Assembly (NCBI GenBank): GCA_942491145.1
Contig: CALOBC010000045.1
Location: 1 to 64,000, forward strand
Direction: 5' to 3'
Source: CAXQUZ01 sp942491145
GTDB lineage: Bacteria > Myxococcota_A > UBA796 > UBA2385
Length of the DNA stretch: 64,000 nt
In this document: positions 62,009 through 64,000 of the stretch, piece by piece
How the letters are laid out: each line of letters starts with the position of its first letter
How positions within the stretch are numbered: the stretch's first letter is position 1
Position numbers and translations under genes: made by a program
Notes under the pieces: model-generated
Told to the model about the DNA's origin: nothing
The model's input: only the letters and a program-made list of their open reading frames with translations
The model's database searches: none

Positions 62009-63235
62009 TCACCGGATGCCGTGGTGAATCTCCCAGATGCTCTGCTGCACCGCCGTGTTGGCCGGCGGACCCACCCGTCCGGCCAGGGTCACAATGTGGT
62101 CCGCTTCGGGCTCAACACGGTCGCGGTTCACCAAGTCTCGCAGCGTCGGGGGCGCCGCCTCGGGCACGTCGGGCTCGACCTCCACCACGTCTTCGAGGTC
62201 GATGTCCCCAGCATCCGCGATGCCATCGAGGGCCGCGAGCCCCTTGGCGTCGATGGCTTGTTGGGCCAGCCGCGAGCGGTTCCACGCGTCGACGTCTTGG
62301 GGGTCCCACCAGGGGTCATAGTCGACCCAGCGGGACTCATACAGCGAGTAGAAGCCCCGGTGGTTCAGCCAGCGCTCCGGCGCCCTGAAGACGACCGGTC
62401 CGGTGTAGGGGTTGGCGCCGGGGATGTCCCGCGCAGGCCGACCCAGGTGGGCGTCGCAGTGGTGGGTGGTGCGCCCGTAGCCGGCGGCCCCGCAGCGGTG
62501 CACGTAGTTGGTGGCCCCACCGGTGAAGTCTTCCACGAGGCCCGTGTCTTTGAGGTGCCATGCGAGCACGGCCGTCTCTACGGCACTGTCGAGCACGTCG
62601 GGCCTGTAGAAGCGTCCGGGGTTCAGCGCCCGCCAGCTCGACATCCCCAAGTATTGCTCGGGGTTGGCACAAGACCCGAAGTCACCGCCCGCCCCACAGC
62701 CCGGGAATGCCGGCGCATTGGGCTTTTCGAGGGGGTCATAGACCCCACGGTCCAGCCGGTTGTGCACCGTGTAGAGGATGCCGATGGCTTCGAGCAAGCC
62801 GTAGCGGCTGTAGAGCAACCGGTCCGCGCCCACTTCGCTGATGATGAGGCGAACCGCGAGGGACAGCTCACTCTCGAAGGGGAGCTCCTGTTGGGAGATG
62901 GGGGCGACCAATGCGTCCCCGTCGTAGACCAGCTCCCAGGCCCCGGGATGGTCCAGCAGGCCCAGCGCTTCGGGGTCAACAAAGACGTGGGAGAGCTGGG
63001 GGCACGCGGCCTCGGTGGGGCAGTCGTGAAGGGCCACGATCTCCATGTTCACGGGCGCCGAGCGCCAGGGGGCACCGGACACCTCAGGCACGACCACATC
63101 GACCACCACCCTCGGGGGCGGGCGCAAGGTCGGGGTCGGCGGGAGCGCAAAGCCGACACACACGCTGACGCCGAGGCCCACGCCAAAGAAGGCAGGCACC
63201 GGCCGCACGGGGCTGGGGGTGTGGTGGGCTGGCAT
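62009..63235 (-). CDS. secreted or membrane-anchored SleB-like cell-wall hydrolase candidate
   Basis: 408 residues from ATG 63235 (MPAHHTPSPVRPVPAFF); the open frame runs 200 codons further without sense. A signal/anchor helix at about 15-32 is followed by a Pro/Val linker and a domain with SLAVRLIISEVGADR, EAIGILYTVHNRL and DFTGGATNYVHRCG, the spacing seen in SleB-type lytic enzymes (acidic residue, ...VLNR, ...P-T-G-G-A-T-x-F). It ends in a Glu/Asp-rich tail. If correct it cleaves peptidoglycan in the periplasm; similarity is by eye and modest. Confidence 0.5.
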   Translation of the reverse strand: MPAHHTPSPVRPVPAFFGVGLGVSVCVGFALPPTPTLRPPPRVVVDVVVPEVSGAPWRSAPVNMEIVALHDCPTEAACPQLSHVFVDPEALGLLDHPGAWELVYDGDALVAPISQQELPFESELSLAVRLIISEVGADRLLYSRYGLLEAIGILYTVHNRLDRGVYDPLEKPNAPAFPGCGAGGDFGSCANPEQYLGMSSWRALNPGRFYRPDVLDSAVETAVLAWHLKDTGLVEDFTGGATNYVHRCGAAGYGRTTHHCDAHLGRPARDIPGANPYTGPVVFRAPERWLNHRGFYSLYESRWVDYDPWWDPQDVDAWNRSRLAQQAIDAKGLAALDGIADAGDIDLEDVVEVEPDVPEAAPPTLRDLVNRDRVEPEADHIVTLAGRVGPPANTAVQQSIWEIHHGIR

Positions 63236-63595
63236 GGTCTGCGTGTCCCCTGGCCGGCCGGCGCGCAACACTGCGACGCCAGCAAGTCGGCGAACATAGC
63301 GCCACAACGGCCTGTGGATCGAGCTGAAGGCAGTACTTCCAGCCGCCGTGACCCAGAGGATCTGCGGTGCCGGCGGATCTTCGGGGCGGGTGGGTGCACG
63401 CGCCAGGCGGGGGGCGTGCCGATCCTGTCCTGGCGCACGGTGGCCCCTCGTGCGGGGGGATCTCCGATCCGTCTGAGATGTCGAGGCGGGTGCGGACCAC
63501 CTCGGGTGTGGACGGTGTGTTGCGGCGGGTCGCCTCTTGGGGCCCAACCGAGCCGACCGCCGTGGATCCCCGTGCGTCACTTTGCTGGAGTCTCG
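63236..63595. other. 360-bp intergenic region, no gene seen
   Basis: This lies between the leftward SleB-like gene and a small rightward gene, so it should hold both promoters. No repeats, tRNA or hairpins with T tracts are apparent. The ribosome site of the next gene, GGAG, is near 63587-63590. Confidence 0.5.
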
Positions 63596-63781
63596 ATGGC
63601 TTGCCCGAATGTGTCCCGTTGCCCCTTGTTTCCGCGGCTGACGTCCACGCTGGAGCTCTGGAAGAAGCTGTACTGCACCGACGGGGAGGTCTTCCCGACC
63701 TGCGCCCGCAACGTGGTCGCCAAGACTGGCACGATGCCGCTGCCGACGCTGATGCCCAACGGACGGGTGCTCGAGGGCTAA
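63596..63781 (+). CDS. small Cys-containing protein
   Basis: 61 residues from ATG 63596 behind GGAG. The sequence reads ACPNVSRCPLFPRLTSTLEL, then WKKLYCTDGEVFPTCARN, with four cysteines in a C-x5-C...C-x8-C arrangement, and ends GTMPLPTLMPNGRVLEG. The pattern of spaced cysteines in a short soluble protein resembles small conserved myxobacterial proteins that may bind a metal or Fe-S cluster. No function is assigned. The ribosome site and cysteine pattern support coding. Confidence 0.6.
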   Translation: MACPNVSRCPLFPRLTSTLELWKKLYCTDGEVFPTCARNVVAKTGTMPLPTLMPNGRVLEG

Positions 63782-63931
63782 GGTCCGCTGGCCCGTCGAG
63801 CGCACGGATGCGGTTCCAGTGCAGCGGAACCTTGGGGTCGCTTCTCTCAAATGTGGGCGCTGCAGGATGTAGACTCTGTGCGCTCAAGTGCAGTGCGGAC
63901 CCCCACGGGCACCTCGGCCCCCCCGCACGGC

Positions 63932-64000
63932 ATGGCCAGAGGTGCAGACATGGACCACGTTGCCCTGCGGACCGGTGTGTTGGTGGCGATCCTGCTCGGC
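63932..64000 (+). CDS. start of a membrane or exported protein, cut by window end
   Basis: ATG 63932 or, six codons later, ATG 63950 (MDHVALRTGVLVAILLG) opens a frame that runs out of the window. The visible residues are a hydrophobic N-terminal helix, so a signal peptide or membrane anchor. The product cannot be named. Confidence 0.4.
   Translation, partial: MARGADMDHVALRTGVLVAILLG

Overview
The window joins two stretches that do not look like one genome. Bases 1 to about 8,570 are AT-rich to moderate in GC, with AGGAGG ribosome sites, sigma-54 promoters and anaerobe genes: hybrid cluster protein, DUF169, an NADH-oxidase-type flavoprotein, and a cation efflux protein fused to a NifX-like domain. 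This suggests a sulfate-reducing Desulfobacterota. From about 8,571 to the end the DNA is very GC-rich. It carries lipoproteins with metal-binding DxDxDG-type repeats, a MYXO-CTERM-like tail, a kinase/AAA/TPR regulator and many ATGA-coupled gene pairs, which suggests Myxococcota. At the change a universal stress protein gene loses its 3' end and a STAND ATPase gene loses its own 3' end at the same bases. An assembly chimera is the simplest explanation, so nothing should be inferred from linkage across 8,571.

Region 1-8,570: partial flavoprotein; small membrane protein; gene debris (Na/Pi cotransporter and formate dehydrogenase pieces); a frameshifted ABM-domain gene on the minus strand; a sigma-54-driven DUF169 gene and a carboxymuconolactone decarboxylase gene, each with a one-base shift in a homopolymer; hybrid cluster protein; a CDF transporter with an in-frame stop; and a second sigma-54 unit driving the truncated stress protein. 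The two sigma-54 promoters share nearly the same core and an upstream box about 80 bp away, so they look like one regulon.

Region 8,571-31,221: minus-strand STAND ATPase, lipoprotein, sulfatase-fold/DUF362 pair, hybrid histidine kinase, and a beta-helix lipoprotein coupled to a cytochrome P450. Then come a plus-strand HAD phosphatase, a frameshifted heme-motif lipoprotein facing a GntR-C45 acyltransferase-ParB-like operon across an operator array, a PLP decarboxylase/DUF6624 pair, and a run of minus-strand surface genes (metal-binding-repeat lipoprotein, HEAT protein, ferritin-like lipoprotein, TPR protein).

Region 31,647-37,970: F1Fo ATP synthase genes b', b, delta, alpha, gamma, beta, epsilon, closed by a strong intrinsic terminator; subunits a and c are absent. 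Region 38,068-64,000: a voltage-gated-type ion channel, a sulfatase-TPR lipoprotein, a second metal-binding-repeat lipoprotein, a subtilase carrying a perfect 12 x 9-bp minisatellite and four SGLSSSPLG repeats, a coupled set of unknown genes, a FAD oxidoreductase, a MYXO-CTERM-like surface protein, a Ser/Thr kinase-AAA-TPR regulator, a PilZ-like protein, a housekeeping cluster (RuvX, pseudouridine synthase, membrane proteins, QueD), a ring-opening dioxygenase and a SleB-like secreted protein.

Single-base shifts occur on both sides of the junction. Most sit in short homopolymers, so sequencing error is at least as likely as gene decay. Functions are from reading motifs by eye; no database search was run.
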